A stretch of DNA of 64,000 nt from an uncultured Lachnospiraceae bacterium. GTDB lineage: Bacteria; Bacillota; Clostridia; Lachnospirales; Lachnospiraceae. The notes beneath the pieces were generated by a model, which did not search any database, was not told where the DNA came from, and saw only the letters and a program-made list of their open reading frames with translations. The position numbers and the translations under genes were made by a program. Below, piece by piece: positions 36,361 to 44,164 of the stretch. The number at the start of each line of letters is the position of its first letter. Positions within the stretch are counted from its first letter, which is position 1. The stretch lies in contig CAMEJJ010000002.1 in the NCBI GenBank assembly GCA_945919795.1, positions 62,001-126,000 of the forward strand, written 5' to 3'.

Positions 36361-38259
36361 ATGGCCGGAATTATTCATGTACTGGACAGTGAAACAATTG
36401 ATAAAATAGCAGCCGGAGAAGTTGTAGAAAAACCTGCAAGTGTTGTAAAAGAACTGGTGGAAAACGCCATTGATGCCGGTGCAGATAAAATTGCCGTTGA
36501 AATCAAAGAAGGTGGCATATCCCTTATTCGCGTAACGGATAACGGATGCGGAATTGCAAAAGAAGATTTAGAACCTGCTTTTATGCGTCATGCAACCAGT
36601 AAAATTACCAATGCAGAGGATTTAAATGCCATTTCCAGTCTGGGATTTCGCGGTGAAGCCTTATCGAGTATCAGTGCTGTATCTCAAGTAGAAATGATTA
36701 CGAAAAAAAGAGAGGATTTTCTTGGAATTAAAGTTTGTTGTAACGGTGGCATCATGGGAGATATGGAAGAAATCGGTGCTCCGGATGGAACCACAATTTT
36801 AGTTCGAAATCTATTTTATAATACACCTGTCCGAAAGAAGTTTTTACACACATCAACAACAGAAGGTTCCTATGTATTTGAATTAATGCAGCATATTGCT
36901 TTATCTCATCCTGAGATTGCAATTTCCTTTATTCAGAACGGACAAACCCGCTTTTTTACATCCGGAAACGGAAATCTGTCAGATGTGATATACCGGATAT
37001 ACGGAAAAGATGTTGCCAATCATATTATTCCGGTACAAGCCTGTCAAAATGGAATTCAAATACGGGGATTTATCGGAAAAACCATATTGGGAAGAGCAAA
37101 CCGCAATTATGAGACTTTCTTTGTAAACGGAAGATATATTAAAAGTAAAATCATATCGGCGGCAGTCGAAGAAGGATATAAGACTTTTTTGATGCAGCAT
37201 AAATATCCTTTTGCCATTCTTCATTTTACTGTGAATGGAGAAGATATTGATGTCAATGTCCATCCTACAAAAATGGAAATCCGGATTATGGATCCGGTTC
37301 CCTTTTGTGAATTTGTAAAAGAAACTGTCAAGAACGCTCTAAATGAGACGGTTTTAATTCGTGAATATCAGGAGGAGAATCCTTCCAAAGATAGCGAAAC
37401 AGAAGAAAATTCCGATTCTCAAAAAGAAAAGGAACGGGCACCGGAACCTTTTGAAGAAAAACGAATTCAAAGGGAAACGCAACCGATTAATTTAGTCCGT
37501 GAAACAGCGGATTATCAAATGAATAAAATACTGGGAAATGCAAAACAAAGCCAGACATTTCTTTCAAAACCCTATAAAACCGGTGATAATATCATTAAAC
37601 AGGATACAAAACCAATTATAAAAAAAGTCGAGCAGATGGAGCTTTTTTCAACGGCTCTAGAAGATGATGACAACAACCGTCTAACCGGTTTAAAGATTAT
37701 AGGTCAGGTTTTTGATACCTATTGGATTGTAGAATTTGAAGATTCTATATACTTTGTTGACCAGCATGCTGCGCATGAAAAGGTCAATTATGAATCCTTT
37801 GTTGAAAATCTCAAGAAAAAGAAAAATACAACACAATTACTGATGCCTCCAATCATTGTATCTCTCAGTTCGCTTGAAATGTATGCATATCAAAACTATC
37901 AATCTTATTTTTCCGAACTGGGTTTTGAGATTGAACCATTCGGTGGAGACGAACTGTCCATCAGAGGCATACCAATGGATTTATACGGAAATAATGCAAA
38001 AGATTTGTTTTTAACTGTACTGGATGAATTAATTGACACACCGGTACGCGGAACACCCGATGTCATTTTATTAAAAATCGCTTCCATGTCATGTAAGGCA
38101 TCGGTAAAAGGAAATCAGAAAATGTCTTATGAAGAAGCAAAAGCATTATTAAAGCAGTTGTTTGCATTGGATAATCCTTATCATTGTCCTCACGGAAGAC
38201 CTACCATGTTTTCCATGAGCAGGCAGGAACTGGAAAAGAAGTTTAAAAGAATCGTATGA
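36361..38259 (+). CDS. mutL: DNA mismatch repair protein MutL with endonuclease motif
   Basis: 632 residues. The GHKL ATPase domain (1-335) has ENAIDAGA, VTDNGCGI and GFRGEALSSISAVSQ; a disordered linker runs from about 345 to 430. The C-terminal domain carries the metal-dependent nicking motif DQHAAHEKVNYE from about residue 467, plus SCKASVKGNQKMS and CPHGRP. This marks the nicking type of MutL found in bacteria without MutH. AAGGAGA precedes the ATG. The stop coincides with the base of a weak hairpin. Confidence 0.97.
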   Translation: MAGIIHVLDSETIDKIAAGEVVEKPASVVKELVENAIDAGADKIAVEIKEGGISLIRVTDNGCGIAKEDLEPAFMRHATSKITNAEDLNAISSLGFRGEALSSISAVSQVEMITKKREDFLGIKVCCNGGIMGDMEEIGAPDGTTILVRNLFYNTPVRKKFLHTSTTEGSYVFELMQHIALSHPEIAISFIQNGQTRFFTSGNGNLSDVIYRIYGKDVANHIIPVQACQNGIQIRGFIGKTILGRANRNYETFFVNGRYIKSKIISAAVEEGYKTFLMQHKYPFAILHFTVNGEDIDVNVHPTKMEIRIMDPVPFCEFVKETVKNALNETVLIREYQEENPSKDSETEENSDSQKEKERAPEPFEEKRIQRETQPINLVRETADYQMNKILGNAKQSQTFLSKPYKTGDNIIKQDTKPIIKKVEQMELFSTALEDDDNNRLTGLKIIGQVFDTYWIVEFEDSIYFVDQHAAHEKVNYESFVENLKKKKNTTQLLMPPIIVSLSSLEMYAYQNYQSYFSELGFEIEPFGGDELSIRGIPMDLYGNNAKDLFLTVLDELIDTPVRGTPDVILLKIASMSCKASVKGNQKMSYEEAKALLKQLFALDNPYHCPHGRPTMFSMSRQELEKKFKRIV

Positions 38260-38290
38260 TACCATAAAAAACAGATCAATCCGTGGTATC
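38258..38290 (+). terminator. Weak hairpin after mutL
   Basis: Seven-base arms, 38258-38264 and 38284-38290, with a 19-base loop and a following TTTATT. The stem is short and AT-rich, so termination would be partial at best; miaA probably stays cotranscribed. Confidence 0.3.
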
Positions 38291-38324
38291 TTTATTAAAT
38301 TTGTATTTTTTAAAGGAAAGTAAC

Positions 38325-39263
38325 ATGAATAAACTGGTTATATTAACAGGACCGACTGCAGTTGGAAAAACAGCCCTATCCATTGCATTGGCCAAAAAAA
38401 TAGGCGGCGAAATAATCAGTGCGGATTCTATGCAGGTATATAAGCATATGGATATCGGTTCTGCTAAAATCAGACCTGATGAGATGGAAGGTATTCCACA
38501 TCATTTGATTGATATCCTGGATCCCCGTGAAGATTTTAATGTATTTTTGTTTCAAAAATATGCAAAAGAAGCAATGGAAAGCATCTATGCAAATGGTCAT
38601 ATTCCAATTCTGGTCGGGGGAACCGGATTTTATATTCAGTCTGTTTTATATGATATTGACTTTACCGAAAACAATGCTGACGAAAACTATCGTGCCCAAT
38701 TAGAAGAGATAGCCGCAATGAAAGGTGTTTTGTATCTTCATGATATGTTAAAAGAAGTGGATGAAAAATCTGCCGATTCCATTCATCCCAATAATGTTAA
38801 ACGCATTATCCGTGCACTCGAATATCATCATTTAACCGGTCAGAAGATTTCAGAGCATAATATGGAAGAACGGCAAAAAAAATCTCCTTATGACTTTTCC
38901 TATTTTGTTTTAAATGATGAACGAAGTCTTTTATACCATAACATTGATTTACGTGTTGATCAGATGATGCAAAATGGTCTGGTAGAAGAAGTAAACAAAT
39001 TAAAAGATATGGGATTAAAACGTGAAAACGTATCAATGCAGGGACTTGGTTATAAAGAAATCCTGGATTATCTGGATGGAAAAACCGATTTGGATTGTGC
39101 TGTTTACTTAATCAAAAGAGATACAAGGCATTTTGCTAAACGCCAGCTTACCTGGTTTCGACGCGAAAAAGATGTCATCATGATAGAAAAACAGGATTTT
39201 CATTATGACAATCAGGCGATTTTGGATTATATGCTTTCTATTATCAATAAATCAAAGCAATAA
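38325..39263 (+). CDS. miaA: tRNA dimethylallyltransferase
   Basis: 312 residues. It transfers dimethylallyl from DMAPP to A37 of tRNAs reading UNN codons, making the substrate of MiaB. The P-loop is LTGPTAVGKTALS; GGEIISADSMQVYKHMDIGSA, HHLIDILDP, PILVGGTGFYIQ and RDTRHFAKRQLTWFR follow in family order. An in-frame start at 38283 lacks a ribosome-binding site; AAAGGAAAG just before ATG 38325 decides the start. In Bacillus hfq follows miaA; here the next gene is the YnbB-like enzyme and no hfq is present in between. Confidence 0.96.
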   Translation: MNKLVILTGPTAVGKTALSIALAKKIGGEIISADSMQVYKHMDIGSAKIRPDEMEGIPHHLIDILDPREDFNVFLFQKYAKEAMESIYANGHIPILVGGTGFYIQSVLYDIDFTENNADENYRAQLEEIAAMKGVLYLHDMLKEVDEKSADSIHPNNVKRIIRALEYHHLTGQKISEHNMEERQKKSPYDFSYFVLNDERSLLYHNIDLRVDQMMQNGLVEEVNKLKDMGLKRENVSMQGLGYKEILDYLDGKTDLDCAVYLIKRDTRHFAKRQLTWFRREKDVIMIEKQDFHYDNQAILDYMLSIINKSKQ

Positions 39264-39314
39264 ATCCTGGTATCATAGAATTATAAAGTAATAACAGAAA
39301 AGAGAATTAATGAT

Positions 39315-40598
39315 ATGTCAGAAACAAAAGAAATGTATAAAAATCTTGGAATTGATGAAGATGTTTATCTGTTGGGAGAAACGATCTGCAGTCATTTGAA
39401 AGAACGCTTCGATTCCATTGACAAAATAGCTGAGTACAATCAGTTGAAAGTACTTCAGGCCATGCAGAAGGCAAAGGTATCTGAAGCATGTTTATACGGA
39501 ACAACCGGATATGGTTATAATGACATCGGAAGAGATACTTTAGAAGAAGTATATGCCAATGTATTTCACACAGAGGCTGCGCTGGTGCGTCCACAGATTA
39601 CCTGCGGCACACATGCACTGGCTTTGGCGCTTATGTCCAATTTAAGACCCGGTGATGAAGTTCTTTCACCGGTCGGAAAGCCCTATGACACACTCGAAGA
39701 AGTCATCGGTATCAGGCCATCAAAAGGAAGTCTGGCAGAATATGGAATTACGTATTCCCAGGTGGATCTATTAAGTGATGGTTCCTTTGATTATGACAAA
39801 ATCAAAGCAACTATAAATAAAAAAACGAAGCTCGTTACTATCCAGCGTTCCAAAGGATATGAGCCCCGAAAAACATTATCTGTTGAGCAAATTGGTCAAT
39901 TGATTGCATTTATCAAAGGCATCCGTCCGGACATTATCTGTATGGTGGATAACTGTTATGGTGAATTCGTGGAAACCATAGAGCCGAGTGATGTCGGTGC
40001 AGATATGGTTGTAGGTTCCCTGATAAAAAATCCCGGAGGCGGCTTAGCGCCGATAGGAGGCTATATTGCCGGAAAGAAAGAATGTATTGAAAATGCAGCA
40101 TATCGTCTGACTTCTCCGGGATTGGGCAAAGAAGTCGGTGCATCTTTAGGTGTATTGCCATCCTTTTTCCAAGGTCTTTTCCTTGCCCCGACGGTTGTAA
40201 GCAGTGCACTAAAAGGTGCTGTTTTTGCGGCCAATATGATGGAACATTTTGGCTTTTCTGTCATACCTGACGGAAAAGAATCACGACACGATATCATTCA
40301 GGCCGTTACGTTCGGTTCCAAAGAGGGTGTTATTGCATTTTGTAAAGGAATACAGGCTGCTGCACCGGTTGACAGTTTTGTAGTTCCCGAACCATGGGAT
40401 ATGCCGGGATACGACAGTCAGGTTATTATGGCTGCCGGTGCATTTGTATCGGGAAGTTCCATTGAATTATCTGCAGATGGCCCAATTAAACCGCCATATG
40501 CCGTATATTTTCAAGGTGGACTGACATTTCCACATGCAAAATTCGGTATTCTGAAAGCCGTTCAGGAACTGAAAAATTCCAAGGTTATTCGACTTTAA
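39315..40598 (+). CDS. YnbB-like PLP enzyme (methionine gamma-lyase/aluminium-resistance family)
   Basis: 427 residues, full length. A fold-type I PLP enzyme with the Schiff-base lysine at Lys238 in GSLIKNPGGGLAP. CLYGTTGYGYNDIGRD, RPQITCGTHALALAL and DNCYGEFVE are family marks. The group is labelled methionine gamma-lyase family or aluminium resistance protein; true substrates are not settled. In Bacillus the homologue ynbB is near miaA-hfq and glnRA, and the neighbourhood with miaA is kept here. After the stop there is a hairpin followed by A rather than T, so no clear terminator. Confidence 0.85.
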   Translation: MSETKEMYKNLGIDEDVYLLGETICSHLKERFDSIDKIAEYNQLKVLQAMQKAKVSEACLYGTTGYGYNDIGRDTLEEVYANVFHTEAALVRPQITCGTHALALALMSNLRPGDEVLSPVGKPYDTLEEVIGIRPSKGSLAEYGITYSQVDLLSDGSFDYDKIKATINKKTKLVTIQRSKGYEPRKTLSVEQIGQLIAFIKGIRPDIICMVDNCYGEFVETIEPSDVGADMVVGSLIKNPGGGLAPIGGYIAGKKECIENAAYRLTSPGLGKEVGASLGVLPSFFQGLFLAPTVVSSALKGAVFAANMMEHFGFSVIPDGKESRHDIIQAVTFGSKEGVIAFCKGIQAAAPVDSFVVPEPWDMPGYDSQVIMAAGAFVSGSSIELSADGPIKPPYAVYFQGGLTFPHAKFGILKAVQELKNSKVIRL

Positions 40599-40704
40599 TC
40601 CAATCAAAGAGTCGAAAAAAAAACATGAAAAGAAGTATACACTATTTTGCTTATGTGGTAAGATACAATAGTAAAAACACAAGATATAGTTTTTACTGAT
40701 TTTA

Positions 40705-40742
40705 TTACAAAAAGTTTTGTAAAGTACAAAAAACGTACAAAA
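40705..40742 (+). promoter_or_regulatory. Palindrome plus tandem repeat upstream of the DUF4321 gene
   Basis: TTACAAAA and TTTTGTAA form a perfect 8-base inverted repeat around two bases (40705-40722). GTACAAAA then occurs twice in the same direction (40724-40731 and 40735-40742), eleven bases apart, one helical turn. The ribosome-binding site CAGGAGG follows. The arrangement looks like a regulator site, but no regulator is known. Confidence 0.35.
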
Positions 40743-40757
40743 GAAACAGGAGGTTTT

Positions 40758-40997
40758 ATGAAAAGCAAAAACAGCTGGGCCTGCTTTTTGTTAATTCTTG
40801 CAGGCATTGTAATCGGTGGTTTTATCGGCCATCTTTTTCCGAATACCTTCTTAAATTTCGGTCAGACGTTTGGTTTGACTTCTCCCGTGGTTTTAGATTT
40901 GGGGATTATGGTTTTAACATTTGGTTTAACCATTAATATTACCATTGGGAGTATTATTGGTGTTATGATTGCGATTATCATTTATCGCTTCATTTAA
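40758..40997 (+). CDS. DUF4321 small membrane protein
   Basis: 79 residues with two hydrophobic helices (about 8-28 and 45-77) joined by HLFPNTFLNFGQTFGL. The pattern fits DUF4321, small membrane proteins often encoded next to radC and maf at the start of the mre cluster in Firmicutes. Function unknown. CAGGAGG precedes the ATG. RadC follows at 39 bases, so the gene probably opens the radC-mre transcript. Confidence 0.75.
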   Translation: MKSKNSWACFLLILAGIVIGGFIGHLFPNTFLNFGQTFGLTSPVVLDLGIMVLTFGLTINITIGSIIGVMIAIIIYRFI

Positions 40998-41036
40998 GAT
41001 GTGTCTTTGCGCGGAGAGATATGCGTGAGGATTTTT

Positions 41037-41726
41037 ATGAAACAAATAAATAGCAGTGAAAAATTTTCCGAAAGGCCTTATGACCGCTTTTTGTATGCCG
41101 GTGCACAGGCCTTGTCTGATGCAGAATTACTGGCGGTTATACTAAGAACCGGACGAAAGGGTGCTGATGCCATCACTTTGGCAAAAGAGGTTCTTGACTT
41201 AGCCGGTCCATATGGTCTGTCAGGTCTGTATCATTTATCCCTAAAGGATATTATGCAGGTAAATGGTATTGGAGAAGTAAAAGCAATTAAGCTAAAATGT
41301 ATTGCTGAACTGTCCAGACGTATTGTTATGAGCAATCGTAATAACAAGGTTTCTTTTCGTTCGCCACAGGAATTTGCCACTTACTATATGGAAAGCTTGC
41401 GGCACGAAGAAAAAGAAAACTGTCTTTGCATCTTTTTGGATGGTTCCATGAATCTGATCCGTGATGTTACCATCAGCATCGGTAGTGTCAATGCCTCCAT
41501 TGTTTCAAGTCGTGAAATTTTTATGGAAGCATTAAATGCCAAAGCGGTTTATCTGGTTTTACTGCATAATCATCCCAGTGGTAATGCGTCTCCAAGTGGT
41601 GCTGATATGGAAGTGACGGAGCGTATTTTTCAGGCATCCAAACTGATGGATATACCGTTATTAGATCATATCATTATCGGAGATAATTGTTACTATAGTT
41701 TTAAGGAAAATAATTTAATTACATGA
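41037..41726 (+). CDS. radC: RadC/YicR family JAMM-domain protein
   Basis: 229 residues. A helix-hairpin-helix-like N-terminus (AQALSDAELLAVILRTG, MQVNGIGEVKAIKLK) is followed by a JAB/MPN domain whose metal motif is complete: HNHPSGNASPSGADMEVT (His-x-His ... Asp). Despite the name, a DNA repair role is not established. It is the usual neighbour of mreB in Firmicutes. An in-frame GTG at 41001 would add twelve residues; GTGAGG before ATG 41037 makes the latter preferable. Confidence 0.93.
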   Translation: MKQINSSEKFSERPYDRFLYAGAQALSDAELLAVILRTGRKGADAITLAKEVLDLAGPYGLSGLYHLSLKDIMQVNGIGEVKAIKLKCIAELSRRIVMSNRNNKVSFRSPQEFATYYMESLRHEEKENCLCIFLDGSMNLIRDVTISIGSVNASIVSSREIFMEALNAKAVYLVLLHNHPSGNASPSGADMEVTERIFQASKLMDIPLLDHIIIGDNCYYSFKENNLIT

Positions 41727-41753
41727 TTTTACCGGAGAAAGGAGTACGGGAAT

Positions 41754-42770
41754 ATGGCTTCTTGTGCTTATGGTATTGATTTAGGTACCAACAACATTAA
41801 AATTTATGCAAAAGGAAATAAGGGTATTTTTACCGCTAAAAATATGATTGCCATTGAAAGAAAAGATATCTTATTTGCATATGGTGATCCTGCTTTTGAA
41901 ATGTATGAAAAAGCACCGGAATTTATTCAGATTTCTTACCCTCTGAATAATGGTGTGATTGCTGATATTAACAATATGCAGACATTGGTAAAATGCTTTA
42001 TCAGTGATCTCTCAGATGGAAATATTAAGCCTGCCGATTACTATATTGCGGTTCCGCATGATGTAACAGAAGTAGAAAAAAAGGCTTTTCATGACCTGAT
42101 TAAAAACGCCAATATCAAAGCGAAAAATATTATGGTTGTAAAAAAAGCCATTGCAGATGGACTCGGAATGGATATTGATGTCAAAAATTCCCAGGGTGTA
42201 TTAGTTGTTGATATAGGTTTTCACACAACCGAGATTTCCATTTTGTCTTTAGGCGGTATTGTTTTAAGTAAAATGATAAAAATTGGCGGGCAGAAATTCG
42301 ATGATGCCATCCGTAATGCTGTTCGTACAGAATTCAATTTGCTAATTGGTCAAAAAACTGCAGAAAAAGTGAAAATTTCTTTAAAAACACTCGAAGAAGA
42401 AAATAGCAATGCAGTTGTATACGGCAGGGATATTGTAACCGGTCTGCCTGTGGAGCGTGAAATTCCGACAACACTCGTTACAAATGCTTTACTTGAGCAC
42501 ATGAATACCATCATCGAACAGGTTAAAGTGATATTGGAAAAAACGCCTCCGGAACTTGGTGCTGATATTTTCCGACGCGGAATTTATCTTACAGGCGGTT
42601 CCAGCCAGTTATCACATTTAGATGAACTCATGGCTAAGGGAACCGGATTAAAGGTTAACCTTGCCGATGATCCGATTGGCAGTGTGGCATGCGGTCTTTC
42701 AAGAGTCATTAATGAGCCGAAATTCCAGTCGGTTGCATATACTTACGATGCACAAAACGGAGGGAAATAA
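41754..42770 (+). CDS. mreB: Rod-shape actin homologue MreB
   Basis: 338 residues. The actin fold shows phosphate loop 1 IDLGTNNIKIYAKG, the second phosphate motif VVDIGFHTTEISILSLGG and the adenosine site LTGGSSQLSHLDELM. MreB filaments under the membrane position the elongation machinery (MreC, MreD, PBP2, RodA), all encoded directly downstream. Start GIDLGTNN is usually GIDLGTAN in MreB; the change is mild. AAAGGAG precedes the ATG. The stop overlaps the mreC start (TAATGA). Confidence 0.93.
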   Translation: MASCAYGIDLGTNNIKIYAKGNKGIFTAKNMIAIERKDILFAYGDPAFEMYEKAPEFIQISYPLNNGVIADINNMQTLVKCFISDLSDGNIKPADYYIAVPHDVTEVEKKAFHDLIKNANIKAKNIMVVKKAIADGLGMDIDVKNSQGVLVVDIGFHTTEISILSLGGIVLSKMIKIGGQKFDDAIRNAVRTEFNLLIGQKTAEKVKISLKTLEEENSNAVVYGRDIVTGLPVEREIPTTLVTNALLEHMNTIIEQVKVILEKTPPELGADIFRRGIYLTGGSSQLSHLDELMAKGTGLKVNLADDPIGSVACGLSRVINEPKFQSVAYTYDAQNGGK

Positions 42771-43633
42771 TGAATAGAAGGCGGAATCATTTTACTATTC
42801 AAAGTAAATATCTGCTTCTGATCCTAACTGGGCTGTGTGTGTTATTGATGGCAATTACCTTTACGACGGACTTATTTACCGGAACATTGGCTGACATTTC
42901 CGGTTACATTACCATCCCGTTCCAGAAGGGAATATCAGAAGCCGGAAGTTATCTTTCCGATCGTTCGGAAGAATTGGTTCAGATTCGAGATTTGTTGCAG
43001 AAAAACAAAGAATTACAGGAACAAATCGATAAGCTTACCATTGAAAACAATAACTTAACACAGGAAAAATATGAATTAAATAATTTAAGATCCCTGTACT
43101 TACTGGATCAGGAATATTCGGAATATCAAAAAGTCGGTGCAAAAGTCATTGGTAAAAATTCCGGCAACTGGTTTCATTCTTTTACGGTTGATAAAGGAAA
43201 GAATGACGGAATTGAAGTCGATATGAATGTGATGTCCGGAAGCGGACTTGTTGGCATTGTTACGGAAGTAGGGACAAATTGGGCCCGTGTTACATCTATT
43301 ATTGATGACAGCAGCAATGTCAGCGGAATGACTTTAGCCTCCGGCGATAATATGATTGTATCCGGCAATCTGGAACTTATGAATCAGAATAAAATCAGTT
43401 TCAGTAAACTGATTGATTCGGAAGGAAAAGTAAAAGAGGGCGATAAAATTGTCACATCAAATATCAGTGACAAATATCTTCCCGGTTTATTAATCGGTTA
43501 TATTACTTCCATTGAATCAGATTCCAATAATCTGACACATTCCGGAACCTTAACACCGGCTGTCGATTTTGAACATATGGACGAAGTGTTGATTATATTG
43601 GATTTAAAACAGAAAACAGAGAATGAAGAATAA
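42770..43633 (+). CDS. mreC: Rod-shape protein MreC
   Basis: 287 residues. One membrane helix at about 13-35, then a coiled coil at about 68-105 (LLQKNKELQEQIDKLTIENN), then two beta barrels (GAKVIGKNSGNWFHSFTVDKG, VMSGSGLVGIVTEVG, SGNLELMNQNKISF, DKIVTSNISDKYLPGLLIG). MreC is the extracytoplasmic scaffold that activates PBP2-RodA. Length and order are normal. It starts inside the mreB stop. Confidence 0.95.
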   Translation: MNRRRNHFTIQSKYLLLILTGLCVLLMAITFTTDLFTGTLADISGYITIPFQKGISEAGSYLSDRSEELVQIRDLLQKNKELQEQIDKLTIENNNLTQEKYELNNLRSLYLLDQEYSEYQKVGAKVIGKNSGNWFHSFTVDKGKNDGIEVDMNVMSGSGLVGIVTEVGTNWARVTSIIDDSSNVSGMTLASGDNMIVSGNLELMNQNKISFSKLIDSEGKVKEGDKIVTSNISDKYLPGLLIGYITSIESDSNNLTHSGTLTPAVDFEHMDEVLIILDLKQKTENEE

Positions 43634-43645
43634 AGAATAACATCC

Positions 43646-44164
43646 ATGAAAAATATTATTTTTTCCGCAATCATTGTAATTGCAAGTTTTATCCTACAAA
43701 ATACCATATGCCGTTATATTTCTTTTGGTAATATTGTTCCTAACTTGTTATTGATTACCGTTTCATCCTTCGGTTTCATAAAAGGTAAAAAAGCCGGAGT
43801 TTTAACCGGTTTTTTTGCGGGCCTTTTAGTCGATATTTTCTTTTCCGCCATTCTTGGTTTTCATGCCTTATTATATATGTACATCGGCTACTTTAATGGA
43901 TTTTTCAAAAGATTATTTTATAAAGATGAATTAAAATTACAGATCCTGCTGGTTGGATGCAGTGATTTTGTTTACGGATTGATTTACTATCTGCTTACAT
44001 TTTTATTGCGTGGCAGATTTCATTTTACATATTATCTGTTAAATATTATTATTCCGGAAACAGTTTATACCATTTTATTAACAATTGTATTTTTCCTTAC
44101 AAGAACGTTATTTGATAAACTTTTTGTAAGTAATGAAAGAAAGAGCAGAAGCGAAATTGTTTAA
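43646..44164 (+). CDS. mreD: Rod-shape protein MreD
   Basis: 172 residues, with five or six membrane helices. VPNLLLITVSSFGFIKGKK and FFAGLLVDIFFSAILGFHALLYMYIGYFNG carry the family pattern. MreD is the integral-membrane partner of MreC. The last 32 bases overlap the start of the penicillin-binding protein gene in another frame. Confidence 0.9.
   Translation: MKNIIFSAIIVIASFILQNTICRYISFGNIVPNLLLITVSSFGFIKGKKAGVLTGFFAGLLVDIFFSAILGFHALLYMYIGYFNGFFKRLFYKDELKLQILLVGCSDFVYGLIYYLLTFLLRGRFHFTYYLLNIIIPETVYTILLTIVFFLTRTLFDKLFVSNERKSRSEIV

Noticed and set aside
40588..40616. Seven-base hairpin around the stop of the YnbB-like gene
   Set aside because: It is followed by A, not T, on the coding strand, so it is not an intrinsic terminator; the minus strand has no gene to end.
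40625..40699. A 24-codon frame before the DUF4321 gene
   Set aside because: No ribosome-binding site and no sign of coding.
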